Shown here piece by piece: positions 36,001 through 51,000 of a stretch of 64,000 nucleotides of DNA. Numbering within the stretch: the stretch's first letter is position 1; each line of letters starts with the position of its first letter. The notes under the pieces were generated by a model. It ran no database searches and was not told where the DNA came from. It saw only the letters and a program-made list of their open reading frames with translations. The position numbers and the translations under genes are program-made. The stretch is taken from the NCBI GenBank assembly GCA_017165825.1, contig CM029384.1:17669067-17733066 (forward strand), written 5' to 3'. The DNA comes from Hepsetus odoe. Taxonomy: Eukaryota; Chordata; Actinopteri; Characiformes; Hepsetidae.

Positions 36001-39000
36001 ACAGCTGCCTACACGGTTCTTTTTGCTGTGATGCACAGTGCGTCATGGAGGCTGCTGAGGAGATTTTTTTCATGCTTACATTACTACATTAATGAGATTG
36101 CATCAGAGGGAGGCATGATGATGCAGTGGGTAGTGCTGTCATCCCACTGCAAGAAGGTCCTGAGTTCGATTCTCAGGTGGGGTAGTCTGGGTCCTTTTTG
36201 TGGAGTTGCCATGTTCTCCCCGTGTTTGTGTGGGTTTCTTTTGGGTTCTCTGGTTTCCTCCCACAGTCCAAAGACATTTCTTGGAGAAGCTGAATTTCCC
36301 CCCTTAATGTGAGTGTGCTTGTCTGTGGGCCTGTACAGTGACAGACTTGCGACCTATATATGGTGTTTCTCTGCCTCTCGGCCTGTATACGCTGGAAAAG
36401 ATTCCAGCACCATCAATAACCCCATTCAAGACAAAAAAGGTATCTTTCCAGTTGCTTCTTCTCTGTCAACCAATCCAATGACAGTGATGTACACAGCCTA
36501 ACTTTGGACAGAGATTCTTCATTTATGAGGGGGGGGCAACTTCACAGTGTGCTATGAGAGTGGCTTGGTGGAAAAGCCCCAATAGTGACTTCTGTCATCT
36601 TTCTGCATCATGTAAACTGCTGTGAACACTTGAATATCCTCCATTTTCCTCTGAAATATTGCGGTTAATGTTACTAGTTGTGTATATTTCACCCTTAAAT
36701 GTACATTGAATTCATTGTCCAATATTCTTAGGCATTTAAAAAGTATGCTTCATTAATTGTTCACTTTGAGTGTGCTTAATTATATCTTGTGAATTGGTTT
36801 CTCTGAGTGTAGGACACAGTTCCCTTGTGTCCTTTTAGCACCTTGTAGTCATAGTGTTGACTTTCCTTCTTAGTCCTGGCCATCAAATTTAATGTCTACT
36901 ATCCCTGGAACAGGCTTCACACCATGTAGCAGCTTTAGAAATGTACATTTTATTCAGATTTGTTTTAATTAATTGCCTAAATAAATGCATTTTTGTGCTA
37001 GGCCATACAAGATTATTGCACAGTGGTACCTGCAAGCACTGTATCCTGTAAAATTAAGCATTCCATAAATGTAAAAGTGTTGTCATAAGACGTTGATTTG
37101 GGAAAAAAAAAACATTGGTTATCAGTAAAGCTCAGATGCACCTATTATAAGCATTTATTTTTGGTCAGTTTTAACTTGTGCGGTAAGCTTGACTAGCCTT
37201 TGCTATTCTCTTCTTGTTTATTTATTTTTGAGGAGTTTGTGTTTTATCAGTAATTTATCATTTACAATTAATTTCAATATTTCACTCTTTTTTATTTTAT
37301 TTATTTTTGCTTTAATGAATGATGTGAAAGCTGCTGCTCTTCAGAAATACCGCCTATGAAATACTCCTGTGGCGACCCTGTGCTGACACACAACAGGGCT
37401 GGAGTGAGGCCAAAATATGGTCCTGGCATTTTGGCCAGAACCAGCTCACCCCATGCTTTCCTGAACTTTAATACTGAAAGCCCCACTCCATTAAAAAAAA
37501 AAAAATACATAAATAAATAAATAATTCAAACACTAAAATCAATAATGCTCTCAAAGTTTACCCATTCCTCACAGGTTGCTTGATTTCTTGCAAATAATTT
37601 TCCAACAGGATCATATGGCTCTAGTATAATTTTGTTAGTCTTATTTATTTATTGGTACATTGCATCATAATTGTGAACATAACTACCATACAGGTAACAG
37701 GCAAGAAGGTCATAAATAAAAGCATCTATCTATCTTTTCTCCATCATCCACACAAATTCTGGATTCAGGCCCCAAAAGAACATTGCGTAACCGATAGCCT
37801 AATAAATGAACTAAAAAAAAGATTGAGAAATGCTGCCAACTCAAACAAAAAATAATTTTCTTTCAATAAGACAAAACCTATCAGAACTATTTCATCACGA
37901 AAAAAAAAAAGGTGTGTTAGCTAGCCACTGTAACCTCCCTATATGGCAACACGGGACAGTGCAAGAGCAAAGATTTATCAGGGGGTCTTAATGGGTTCCT
38001 TGACTCTGGAGTGCACAGCCTATGCTCGCCTATTGTTAAGGCAGGCAGTTTGCCTACTGTTCATGTCTGCTTGCTGCAAATTCTACACTCCCTCCTCCAA
38101 GTCTCACCCACTCTTTCATCTCTCACTCTCTCTCCCCTCTTTCACCCTCTCCATCTTTCTCAATGAGCCTGTCACCACCATCATCACCCACGGGTGTTGC
38201 TCCAGCAAATCATTTGTTATTTACGTTCAGACATTTGGCAGCCACTGACAGACTGGTCTGTCTTTCTCTGCACCTCCTTTGTGTTTTGGTTCACGTGCGA
38301 TTTATTTGCACACGCACTGATTAATGGGCCTACAGGGACTGGACCCAAAGTGGGAGGTGTTTAAAGATGTGATTGGGCCACTACAATGTCCAAGAAAAAA
38401 AATGGGCTGATCTACCGGTTTTATGGGCCAGTCAGACAAAAAAGGCATGTCTGCACTTTGTTATATGCCTGGTCTGCCAGATGGCCAGTCCACCATTGAC
38501 ATGCAGTGTTTTACAAAAAGAAACAAATGTTTTTTTTTTACTGCTTAGTAAAATAGAAGTAGTTTTATTTCCTGTATAGATTTGCGACAAATCGTTCCTT
38601 ATGCTGTTTCACTAAATAATTAATATTTTACCAAAAAAAAAATACAGTGGTAGGATACTTGCCTATGGACCAAGAGGTCACAGGTCCCAGTCCCACCTCC
38701 AGTACTGCCACCATTGGGTTCCTAAGCAAAACCTTTAACCCCAAAGCTCCAGGGAGACTGATCCTGTAATCAGGAATTAAAAGTCACTCTGGATAAGAGT
38801 GTCTGCTAAATGCCGAAATAATTCTTCTTCTTCTTCTTTCAGCTGCTCCCGTTTAGGAGTCACCACAGCAGATTATCTGTTTCCATTTCTTCCTGTCCTT
38901 TCCATGTTCCTCCTTCAAACCGACCACCTGCATGTTCTCTCTCACCTATAAACCTCCTCTTTGGTCTTCCTCTTTTCCTCTTTCCTGGGAGACCTCCTGC

Positions 39001-42000
39001 CTTTTCATCAGTGCCACTGCTAAAACCTGAAAATCTAATAATATTGTATGGGTACACTTTAACTTGGAGCTAATACTAATTAATAAGTCATAGTAATTGT
39101 AAAGAAAGTCATGCTGAATGGAGAAAAGACCTCCTGTGAAATGTCCCTAGCTTCCACTTGGTAAGTATTTCATTCTTTCCAACCTTTGCTAAAAGACAGC
39201 CTACTTCAGTCACACCACTGCAGAGCACTCACTGAATACTCCCACACACTCCATGCTCACTGTGTCCTGCTCTGCAGCTTGTAGCTCATTAGTGTGTACC
39301 ACATGTGTTTGATAAATGTGCCACTCAGTGTGTGATAAATGGCAGTGTTAATAATAAATGAAAGTGAAATGGAGCATTTTGGAAACATGGAAAAGAGCAG
39401 TGAACAAAGTCCACTACTTCATAATGAAATATGTGACTCTAATTAAAGAGCATTTCAAAGACTTTGCTCTGAATCTTTTTTCCCATTATTCAATCTTAAA
39501 GCTTGTTCAACAGATTCTACATTACCTCTTTAATATTGAATTTAGCAGCTCATATTCCTGATATTGGTATGAATACAACTCAATGTGTTTAAAATCTTCA
39601 AATCTGACATTTGCTGAAACTAACATGCCAACAAGATTTGCTTGATATAAGATAGAGTACAAGAGCATTAGTACTTAGGAAAGTGAAAGTGACTGTCTGA
39701 CACAATGAACCACAACCAAAATGTATCCTCTGCATTTAACCCATACACAACATCCAGTTATGTCAAGCACCCAGGGAGCAGCAATGGGGACAATACCTTG
39801 CTCAAGGGTGCCTCAGGGCAAACTACTGGTCCGGGATTCAGACTCATTAACTTACGTCCCTGGGACCTAGTCTCTAACCACTAGTCCAACGCTGCCCCAA
39901 ATAGAAAGAAGGTAAAAAGTTCATGCTTGGGTTGGGAGGGGTTGTCCGATACTGGTGGAATGCTTTTCAAGTGCAACACTTGTGGTAGAAAGTTGGTAGA
40001 GAGACCCAAATTATTTACCCAAAGGCTCCTGCTGTCAGACACATTGTGCTGCCCATTCTTGACAGTGAGACACCAATCAGGAAGCTTTGGTCTTCATGAA
40101 TTGATCACTTTAGTCATCAGGAAGTGAACAAACAATCTTTTTGTCAACATTAAGGACTGCACTCTTCTCTGCACAAGTCTGTGGGCTGGACCACCTCCTG
40201 TCTGCAACCTACCTTGATAATGTTGCTGATAAGGCCCATCACTGTTTCATCAGCAAATTTCATAATATGATGTGAGCTGTGCTTTGCCGTCATGAGTCAG
40301 CAGTGTGGAAAGCAAAGGGACTAGGCACGCAGCCCTAGGGAAGCCCTGACAAATCTAAGGTCTATTGGTGAAAATGCTGAAGTGAACATTCTTACTTTGT
40401 TCTTTCTATCCAGGCAGTCAGTGAGAAGTTTATGCCAGAAGAAAATGTAGTTCTTAGTGGACTGGAAATGCTGAGATGGACCCATCAGTGCAGGTTCTCT
40501 CTTGTTTCAAAATCAGTTTGGCACAGTTGGGAAGGAAAACTTGTATGATGGAATTAACATAACATTTAGTTTCTTCTTCCTGTCCTGTTGTTTTCATTCT
40601 GTCCCCTGCTCAGTTGAGATTTGCTTGGAAATTTTATTTGCTTATCATTTTTTGCGTCACACTTGATGATGTCGTGTAAAAGGGTCACTTCTTGAGGACT
40701 GGATGGGCTTCAAATGGAGTGTTGCCAGCTGGCACTTTAGGTGTGATGTTGTAAGTGGCACCTGTTCTAGTGCCTTAGCTGGAGGTTCAGCCACAGATAT
40801 TTTCATTTACACAACAGGCATGATATGCAGGCATCTTGTTTTTACCCATGCTACAGCTTGGAGTAGAATTTCAGGATGGGGGATCAAATAACTGCAAGTC
40901 AATCGTTTTCTTCTTGTGAAACAAATAATTACAGAGGCTTGACAAACGTTCTTTACATGTCGTGTACACTTAGTTACATTCACACCACTCTCTCACAATA
41001 AAACTGTACTAAAGACAGATGTACCTGGGTTTACTGAGTCACAGTGTATATTTCTGTATATTGTGTAACATTTTTCTACATAAAGCATTGCTTTCTGGGA
41101 CTAGCAGTACAATTGCTGGAGCAGTAGCCCTTTACAGCGTCAACGTGTGGGTGTCTTTTGTTCTCAATGGTCTTTTATTTGGTGTTTTTTTTTTGTGTCT
41201 AATGCCTGTCATTGAGCTCTCATTCTGAATGAAAACTAAATCCCAGGATAAGAGGTTGTCTACCATGGTGCAGTCATGACGTGAGTGAACAACCGAGCAA
41301 TTGTTTTTTAAAATGTATTTATTTGAGGTTGTATTGGGGAGCTGACATTGAGAAGCTTTCAAACTTGCCCCCCCCCCTAAGAGGTTGGGTTGGAAACTGA
41401 ACTGGAGTGTTACACTCATGCCCCTTCTCCATTAAGTGATGAAGGACATGTAAAGGATAGGACACCGAAGTTATTTCATAGCAAATCAAATCTGGTAATG
41501 ACAGCCAGGCTAGTAGAAACTAATTTATGTCCCACAGAATAGCAAAAACATTTCAGATTGTATCTGTTGTTCGTTGTTGTTCTGTTGTTGTATCGTATTA
41601 CCACATTTCAAAGATTGTTTAATTGATCCTGCATAACTCCTAATAACTGAAGTATCTGTTTATATTGTGCTTTAACATTCAGCTGGAGAAATAATGCCTT
41701 GAACAGTTGTTTAAGAGGATGAAATGTCCTTCTCCATTCTAAGCTTTGCTGTTTGATTTTCAACTAAAAGCAAGGCAGGTTCAGGTTGGAGAAAAAAAAT
41801 GCCATTTTCCTGTTTTATGACCATAAAATGTGGTTTAAAATTACTTTGGGTTATTTTGATTAAAAAAAGGGGAATTTGAACCAGGTGACCTCTAACCCCA
41901 TTATACTGAATGGATATGACCTCTTCAGTACTTTACACTTTACCGAGGAGATGATATGATTTAGACATAGACCAGATTAAAAAATCTAATCTGAGTAGGT

Positions 42001-45000
42001 GATCATATGATGAGAATTTGTCTATGGTCTTTATCTGCTATAGAGCTACTTTCTACTCAGTGTAAATTATAACAGGGATCAATGCACTTTATTGATTCTT
42101 TTCCTTCCTTCCTTCCTTCCTTCCCTCCTTCCCTTCATATTTTGCACCCTGTTTCCATTGTAACAGAACCCCATATGAACTGGCTGAGCCACTTTACAGC
42201 AGCTCTTAAAAATTGTCTAGACACCTTATACCTTTGAAGTCACTCTGGAGTAAAGCATCTGCTGAAAATATAAGTGTTCTCTGAGAGAGGTTAAAGATTT
42301 ACATAAAGAAACATTCACAAAGTTAAAACAATGCATACAAGACTATTATATGATCAAAATGGTAGCATGCTTTCTATTGTTTATTTTTAGGCAGTGAACA
42401 GACTTCCTTTTAATATATGTCACATAAAAAATCAAGATATCCCACCATCACATCCAAAACCAGTTGTTCTGTCCTCCCTTACTGAGCTAACCTTCACCCA
42501 TAGTCAGAAAATGCAGTTATATTAGAGCAAAAACATCGGATTGTCACCAGAATCAATTTTTTACAATTTTTTTCAGAAATCAAATATACCATTCTTCCCA
42601 CCACATTTTTCTTTCTGCCAATTTTATTTTTAAATTCTGGCACTGTTGTAATTTATTTTTTCTAACACAATTGTTATCACTCCGTTTGCATATTGATGTG
42701 ATTTATTATGCACTGTTTTTCAGTTATTTCAAATTAAAGAGATCATTTTCTTTTGCTGTCTCACCAGTGTCTGGCATCTAGTGAGTGAAATATTTTATAT
42801 TAAGTTTTAATGCCACTAAATTGTGTTGGATAAGTTTAAAAAAAAAAAAAAAAACCCACGATTTGTTTAATTCCAAAACCCACATGATTTAACACTAATG
42901 TTACTTTTTATCATAACAAGTGAACTTTGAGTTGCGGTTATAGGTGTGTGTGTGTTTGTGAGAGAGGTTTGCTCTGAATCATGTGAGTCAAATTGGGGAG
43001 AAAAGTTAAAATTAAAAATGTAAAGTTAAATGTTTTAGGCCCAATTGCTCTAAAGGTTTATAGAAGTTTAGCTGATTAAGTTTTAAATCTACCTTATGAG
43101 AAAATTGTTCATATTTAACTTTTAGCCCTTTAAGAGTTAAAACAAAGTGTTGTGGGTTTTTTCCAATCGTAACTGAATTTTGAACCGCAATCATTGGTTA
43201 CTTCCTCTAATTTTTCAGTTTTTCTCTGTTTTTTTTCTTTGAAAAGGATTTTAAATAGACATTTGCACGTTACTGCACGTGTGTTCTTGTTTCACTATTC
43301 TGCCACAATTTCCCGTGCACTGCTCTGATTCCTATATCTGATTCTGACTGTGCTGCTGTCGCACAATCCACATTGTGTTTCCTATAGTTAGTTTAATTTT
43401 ACTACAAATATTAAACACTATTGGATTCTAAGTTTTGGGTTTGGGTATGTGCCCACACCACTAAAGGGTCTGCAGTAAAGTAAATGACATTGCTATTTTA
43501 ATAAGAGGTATTTTTGAATGTTGTAACTAATTGTTGCAGGTCTAAACTGTTTGATTCAGCTTCATTTTTAAAATCTCTTAAATGCTTTAAGCTGTTCTGA
43601 CACTGACACATTGCCTTGCTTACTGAGATCACACTTTCTGTCAGTATACAGTGCTGTGCAAAATTCTTGAGCCACCTCTTATTTCTCTATATTTTGGAAT
43701 CACCAACACTGTCAAACTCTTTTATCTTCTACATATTTAATAGATTAAATTAAAGAAATGTGAACAGATGTTTTGCTGTGACAGGCTGCCAAGTGTCTAC
43801 ATATATGAGCTGCCTACATGAAGGGGTTCCAACCACTCAGCATTCAGCATCACCAGTAAACTAATCACCAGCCTGATTGCCTGTAATCTGCACCAGCCTG
43901 ATTGCCTGTAATCTGCACCCGTTTCTTCACAGCTTCATGCTTTACGTTAGATGGGTTAATGCTTAAATCATTCCTATAGGTCACTGTGTAGCTCAACACA
44001 CTAAAAACAGTCCTGTGAAAATAGTCAGGTGCTGGCCTGAAAATGTGAGCCAAAAACTTGCATGGAGAACTATTCCTTAACAATATATTAAAAATACAAT
44101 AAAGTGGGGCTTTTTGGAAGCAAATTAGGAAGAAATGAAGGGTGGTTCAAGAGAGCAGTGCTTTAACAGACACTGCAGGGACTTTCTAAATGATGCTGAG
44201 TGTGTGTTTTCTGTGCAGGCCTAAAGACCTATCTGATTTCTGGGAGAAAGGCGGAACCTTCACATTGCTGCTGCTCACAGCTAGGCTGGGCTGAAGCTGA
44301 GAAAGGGAGCAGCACATCACATGACCAAACTTCTGAATTCGCAGCTTCAGTCTCAGCACTGCCACCCGGCACAGAAAGGGCCAAGGTCAGTCTTTCACCT
44401 GACAGGCTAATGAAAGAAACTTAGTAGTGGGTGGTGGTCTAGAGGTAGGATACTCCCCTATGGACCCAAAGGTTGCAGGTTCAAATCCCACCTCCAGCCC
44501 TACCACCATTGGGCTCCTGAGCGAAACCCTGTTTCCCAGGTTGCTCCAGGGGGACTGTCCCTGTAATCAGTAATTGTAAGTGGCTCTGGATAAGAGTGTC
44601 TGCTAAATGTAGTATATTAGTCATAACAAAATCTTCTCCATATTTATCAAAAGTTATGTGTCATTGGGAGAGTCGCTGGTGTGATGATGGGCAGAAGATT
44701 GTTGTATATCTGTGGGTTTAAGCCTTGGTAGTTTATTTAATGTAAGTTTGGACAATAAATCCTCTCTGATTGGTAGTTTTGCATTTCAGTCAAATTACCC
44801 TTTTGTTGTTGTTTTTTCATAAATAGGACAATCATCTGTGGTCTTGTGTGTCCTTTAGTTATTTGAACCTCCTGACCCAAATGATCCCCTTTAAAAAAAT
44901 CCAGAGGTTCATACCCCACAAAGACTTTTCACATTTGTTCACTTTCAGTATATTTACAATTACATTTACGCATTTGGCAGGTGCTTGTCTGGAGCATCTT

Positions 45001-48000
45001 TTAATGATTTTAAAAGGTAGATGAGTGTATTGTTAGGATCTTCTCTATGGCTTTTGTTAACTTTTGTTTTGTTTTTATTAGATGCTTTTTATTTGTTATT
45101 ATATTATTATTTTATTTATTAGGTCTTAGGTGAAGGTCTCACCAAATTGTTGTTTTTCAGAGAATTTTCCAGGGTTGTCAACCTTTCTGGCATCATGGTA
45201 TATATTTAACAAACTATAAAAATAGTTGCAGGCCATACTGCATTCAGGTTGTACATATAAGATGGGCAACTAGTAAATACTTCAAAGATATGCCCAACAC
45301 ACAGAAAACTATTCAAAGGCACAAATATCATCAAAGCTAAAATTAACATTTTTTGCAATATTCAGAGCAAACGTTTTGCATTTATCATTAGAAAATCTTC
45401 TAGAATCCAACTTTTCCACTAAAAGTGGCTCTTTCAGCCTTTCTCATTCAAATCACAAAAAGGAAAATTAGCAGTTTTTGACGTTACTGCATGCAGAATC
45501 ACTTCCAGTAGGGAGCTTGTTAGTGAGTGAGAGATTTAGAGGGGAAAATAAAAAGCCATTTTCACTTAAACAGTGTCTGTAAGACAAATCGCTCATTCTC
45601 AGAACAGGTACAAGACTGGGTCTTTTCACCTTCAGGCTTTTGTTTATTTTTATCCCCAGCTTTTTTTTAAGCTACAGATTACAATAGGACATTTTTTGTT
45701 CATCAGCAACACACAGCGACTGGGAGTGTTTGGGTTTGTAATTACAGCTGCTCTAAGCATGTTATAAACAGCTAAACCAAAATGCAAATAGCATAGAAAA
45801 TTAACAAGTTTTAAAAGCAGAGCCATGAAATCTCTACAGACAATGATCACAGAGTGGGTCACACTGAAGAGCTCAGTGACTTTCAGCAGGGTGCTGTGAT
45901 AGAATGTAGGCTTGCCAACAATTCCTTGAATACAACACTCACTAGTGACTTCCAAAGAACCGTCAGCATGAGCTGTTCGTCTGAAGCTTTATGGTTTGGG
46001 TTTTTGTGGCCAAACAGCCACACACAAGTCCAGGATCACTGTACACAATACCAGGTGTTAGCTGGAGTGATGTAAAGCACACCACGATTAGACTGTAACA
46101 ATGTTCACTTGCGTAATTATCAATCTTCTTTGTTTGGCGAACAGCTTGGGGTTTGTTGGATGCCAGGAAACCACTGAGTCTTTAAATGTATAGTGCCAAA
46201 TTTATTGGAGGAGGGAAAAATATGGGGCTGTCTTTCATGGATTGGGCTGTGCTGCCTTTCACAGAAGTGTGACGAGGCCACCAAAGTTGTTCGCAGCTCC
46301 AGTGGTTGAGATTTTATCAGTTGCTCTACAGCATGTTTCAGAAGTGGCCTAGAAGTGGCTCTTCGTTCTGCTCCACTAATAATGCTGGCCTGGTCTTTGT
46401 GTGATGAAAGTTATAACTGCTGTCATCACATAAGTAGGAGGAATTAAGCTAAAAGGCATCCTGTGAAATATGGATATGAAGTACTGATGTATTTTAGCAA
46501 CATACACAAATCCTCTATTTATGTAATTCATTACTGGACTTGCTTTTATTCAGGTAAAAGCATAAGGTCTACCAAGTAAAATAATATTTTCCTTTTTTGT
46601 TTCTCTCTCCATCCAGTCCCCTTGTCCTTCATGCAGTGTGGCACTAATTCCTGTAGAGAATCAGAAACTGAAGGAGGGAACAGTTCACAAAGTTTGTAAA
46701 GAAGGTCCAAAGAGCAGTGTTGAAAAGGTACTTCCTCTAAGAAAGGCTTATTATCTTATTATAATACAATGATGTTGCCGATATGTAGCATAAATTTTCA
46801 GATGAACAGTTGAGATGTTTCCATCTCAGACGATTTTAAGCAAGAAAGCAACAACTATGAATGGCATCCTGAGCCCCCACCGAGAAGAGGCCTTGAACAA
46901 CAGTCTGATTTCACTCAGCGATATACTTCAGGAGAAGGAGAAGAAGAGGGGAGGATGTGGGGGAGGAGGAGGTGGATTCAGCACAATGAACCACACTGCC
47001 CTCATTCCGCTGCGTTCCAAGAACTTCAGAGAGAGGAGCGATGCTCATTTTGTGGATGTCATAAAAGAAGACAGGTAGGATTTTTTCAAAGGTTGGTCAA
47101 AGGTGTCTATAGCTCAACCATCAGTTAATCATGCCTGTTAAAATGTATAAATAGAGGCACTTAAAGATGAACTTGATTATAACATCTGTTTGTGACTAAC
47201 CTGTTGCTAAGTAGGAAGCAAAATGGGTGGGAAAGGTAAATATGTACCATTCTATAAAGAATTCAAAAAGAATATTGCTCTTTCTAATTAGAGAATGAAG
47301 CATGTTGCTTTCTCACTTTCCAACTATTAGTGTCCGAACTGAGCATGCATTTGACAAAACTATAGACATTTCAAAACTCTAGCTGATGAGCGCAAGCCAA
47401 CATGGTAATAATGCTGCTTCTTAACTCCACACACCAACAGCTATGACTAAGAAATTGAAGAGAGAGAGCAAGGAAGGATAGAAGGCTGAGAGAGAACGTA
47501 AGACACGCGGGTAGAGCTAACTTTTTGAGGGCTATTTAGAATTGCTCGGACTAGACAGATGGAAAGGCCATCTGAGATCCTGAGGACCATGAAGATGAAC
47601 AGAAGTCCTTAAAGAACTTCAGATTGCAGACCAAATCTCCCTCTAAAATCAGGTGAGAAAAATGAACGCAACACTAGAGTCATACCACCTTCTGCTGCTT
47701 TTTGGCAGCTACAGCTGCCAGCTGACACAACAAAAGTGTTGCGTTTAAGATGAACTGAATACAGCTTGGTATAAGGAAAAGCTTGGACTAAAATTTGGCT
47801 TTCTAGACTTTTCATTCTGTACCTCATCTCTGGAATTATATCTGGATTGCAGTGTTTGAGCATATGGAGTGTAAAGTTTTTGTAATACCTGCTTTTATAG
47901 GCCTGTGTGCAGTTTTATTTGCTGTACAATGACACAATGGCATGAGCTGGATGTGAATAAAATCTTTTTTATTTAGCAAAGCCATCAAATGCTTTGTCTA

Positions 48001-51000
48001 CTCTAATTTTAAATAGCAAGACTGGGATATTTTCATAGTAAGAGACTACGTGCATGTGTATTACCACTCTGGGTAGAATATTTTGCTAATTTTGGTCACT
48101 TTCCGTTTTGTTTTGGTGAACCTTTCAGTGGTTCCAGAAGCATCCATCCCATGTTTTTTTTTTTTTTTTATCTTAAAGTTTTCTGCAAAGTTATCCTATA
48201 ATGGAACACTTTAACATTCAGCCTTTTTAAAACCTGCACGTGACTATTGTCAGTTGCCAACAGCTGCCTTCTGTGTCCTTTTGTTTCCAGTCTCATGAAA
48301 GATTACTTCTCTAAGCCCCCCATCAACAATCTGAGCCACAACTTTCTAGATAAGACCCTGGAATCATCCTACAGGACCAGCTACCAGGAGGAGGTGAATA
48401 CCTGGGTAGCTTTTTCTGCCTACCTTCCATCTGTATTTTTCACTGCTTCCTGTTCCTCTTTTTTACACACCCCTGACAATAGCTAAAAATATACTCAAGT
48501 TTGTCTGACCCATATAGATTGGGATCTTTCACAAGTGCCTCACATTGGTCATTCAGGAGGAGTCTGAGGGAAAAAAAAAAGCACTGCTTGGTTACTGGAG
48601 CCTACAGAAGCTCAACTTTTCACCTAGTCTGTGCTGCCCTCTGCTGGAGCATAATTGTCATTTTGTTGGTTCAGTAAAAGATAAAACAAGATATTCAGTT
48701 GCTTGATCATCCCCATCCCGAGAACAGCAGTCATTTTTTAATTTTCTCGTTTTCTCTTTTTCAGTTTTCTTTTTTCTTTCTCCCTTAGGTGAAGACGCAG
48801 GCACCCGTGCAGACCTTTGCTAGTCCAACATTCAGCTCTTTACTGGACATGCTTCTGTGCTGCTTTGTCCTTCTGTCCCTCTCATTGTCTTGCTTCTTGA
48901 AGCCTCTTGTGACACATCAGGCCTTGCCAATTGATGCGCTCGTTGTGACCGTGGTGACGGCCATGATTGAATGTTTCGTGCTTGTACTGGCTTTTCAGTG
49001 AGTAACGACTAAAATAACATTTATTATGGAAAAATGTAATGTGCTTTTTCCTCAGTATTTGTTCTAATGTTAGTGGATATTGGAGCATAATATCACGCTT
49101 GTTTTACTTTTTAGGAGAGCCTTTTTCCTTGACAGGGTGCTGAATTGCATCAGGACCCTCCTGTGGTTCACCTCAGGCTGGGTTTCCCGCCATATGATTG
49201 GGGCTGTGCTGGTGTCATTACCTGCTGTGTCAGTGTTTTCCCACATAACCTGCAATATGCACCTCTCCTTACAGGTAGGTATATCCAAAGGGTATAAGTG
49301 CAGAATAAATTTAGTATATACGTATACACAGAAAAGCATATTAAAGGGGATTCACCACTAAAGAATGTCTCTGGATGAATATTGCACAACTTCATACTTT
49401 AGAAGGACTTGAGGACAAATCATTTTTGCCACTGTACTAGTACTGCCCAATAGTCATTTTATGTTAACAGCATGTCTAGTGGAGAAATTAATATATTCCC
49501 TACACAATAATAATGTTTACCATCTATATGTCACCAGAGGGTGTTTTCAAAATTACCAGCATCTTGCTTAAGTGCATTTTTTGAAAAAGCTCCGACATAA
49601 GCTTGCATTTTCAAAGATTTCCCACATCTTATTTGCCATCTTTTGAAAGTCACCTTCATTTGAATTTCACTGTTCCAAGCTAAAGGGGGTAAAAACAAAA
49701 AGTGCAGTATGAATCCAACCACCAAACCACAACCAGAAACACATTAGATTTAAAAAAAAAAAAAAAAGAAAAAATCACTTGGTTCGCTAACTTCACTTTG
49801 CCATCTTTTGAATGCAATAAACATTAATAAAGTAATGGAAAAGGCTAATAAAGTTTAATCATTTATCATCCATGATCTGTATTTAATACTAGCATGCAGA
49901 AGTACGTCATGTTCAACTGCAGGTTGTTTTATAACTAACTTTTAGCAATTCAATCCTGTACAAAATGTTATTTTATTTTTTAAATAATATTTATATCTTC
50001 AAGTGTAAAGTCCAGTCCCTTCCAGATGTAATGAAAAAACAGGACATATGTATTTGTTTTTGAAGACTTTTGGATTTTGAGATCAAAAGATAAACACATG
50101 AAGAGAGGTTTTCAGATTCTAGTGTGTAGTTCTAGATATGTTCAATTTAGCGTAGTCTTCTAGATCTGATCAGCCAGTTTTTGAAGTGAGAAAAAGTGTT
50201 GTAACAATGTTTTAAAGTAAATGAATGCATTACTTGTAGTAACCACACTAAGCTTTCAACCCCTTGACTTCAAATATGTTGCTTTCTTCTTTGTTTATAG
50301 TTTTCCAGGCTTTTACCGCAGCATCTTTTAGTTAGTTCTTGGGTTTCTCTCTTCAGTCTCATCTGTAGGAGATTAAGTGCATGTTCATTTTGGGCCTGAC
50401 TTTGCCAATCCAAAACTTTCCACTCTTGTTCCTTTGATGATGTCCTCTGTTAACTTGCCCCTGTGTTTTGGATCATTGTCTTACTGCATGAAGCTTCTCT
50501 TGATTCGTTTAGATGTATTTCTCTATAAATTGGCGTACAAAATGTTTCTGCAGAGTTTAGAATTCATTCTACTGCTAGCATCGCAAGTTACTTCATCAAT
50601 AAAGGTTACAGATGCTGTTCCAGAAGCAGCTATCCAAGCCCAAGCCATGGCACTACTTGCACTGTGTTTCACAGATGAGCCTATATGTTTTGGATAAGAA
50701 TATCCTTTCTTTTTCCACACTTTGGTGTTTCCATCACCTTGGTTGAATTTAACCTTTGTTGCATCGATCCATAAAATTTTCCCAGAAACTTACTGGAATT
50801 TTGCAAATTTCAGTCTTTTTTTTTTCCAGTTTTTACTCTTGATGAGCAGTTTGCGTCTGGTGGTATGGCCTCTATATTTCTGCTTCTTAAGTCTTTTTCA
50901 AGCAGTGGAAAGTGATACCTTCTCTCCTACACCTTTCATGATTACACTACACTGGCTGTTGTTCTGGGGATTTTCTTTACCACTCTTACAATTTCTCTGT

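Larger units (their letters stand above)
25718..44218 (+). other. adcy9 intron 1 (18.5 kb), transposon-rich
   Basis: Runs from donor gtaagg at 25718 to acceptor ttctgtgcag at 44218. It holds Tc1 relics (26.2-26.95, 27.0-28.3, 31.37-31.94, 43.6 kb), RTE ends (29.1, 38.8), inverted and nested SINEs (32.3-32.9, 35.3-35.8), a hAT-like non-autonomous element (35.9-36.6), an L2/Rex1 fragment (40.1) and microsatellites. Stretches such as 28.3-29.05, 29.5-30.0, 30.1-31.35, 32.95-35.3, 36.6-38.6, 40.5-43.6 kb are AT-rich with no exon I can recognise. A candidate early polyadenylation signal sits at 25809. Confidence 0.9.
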
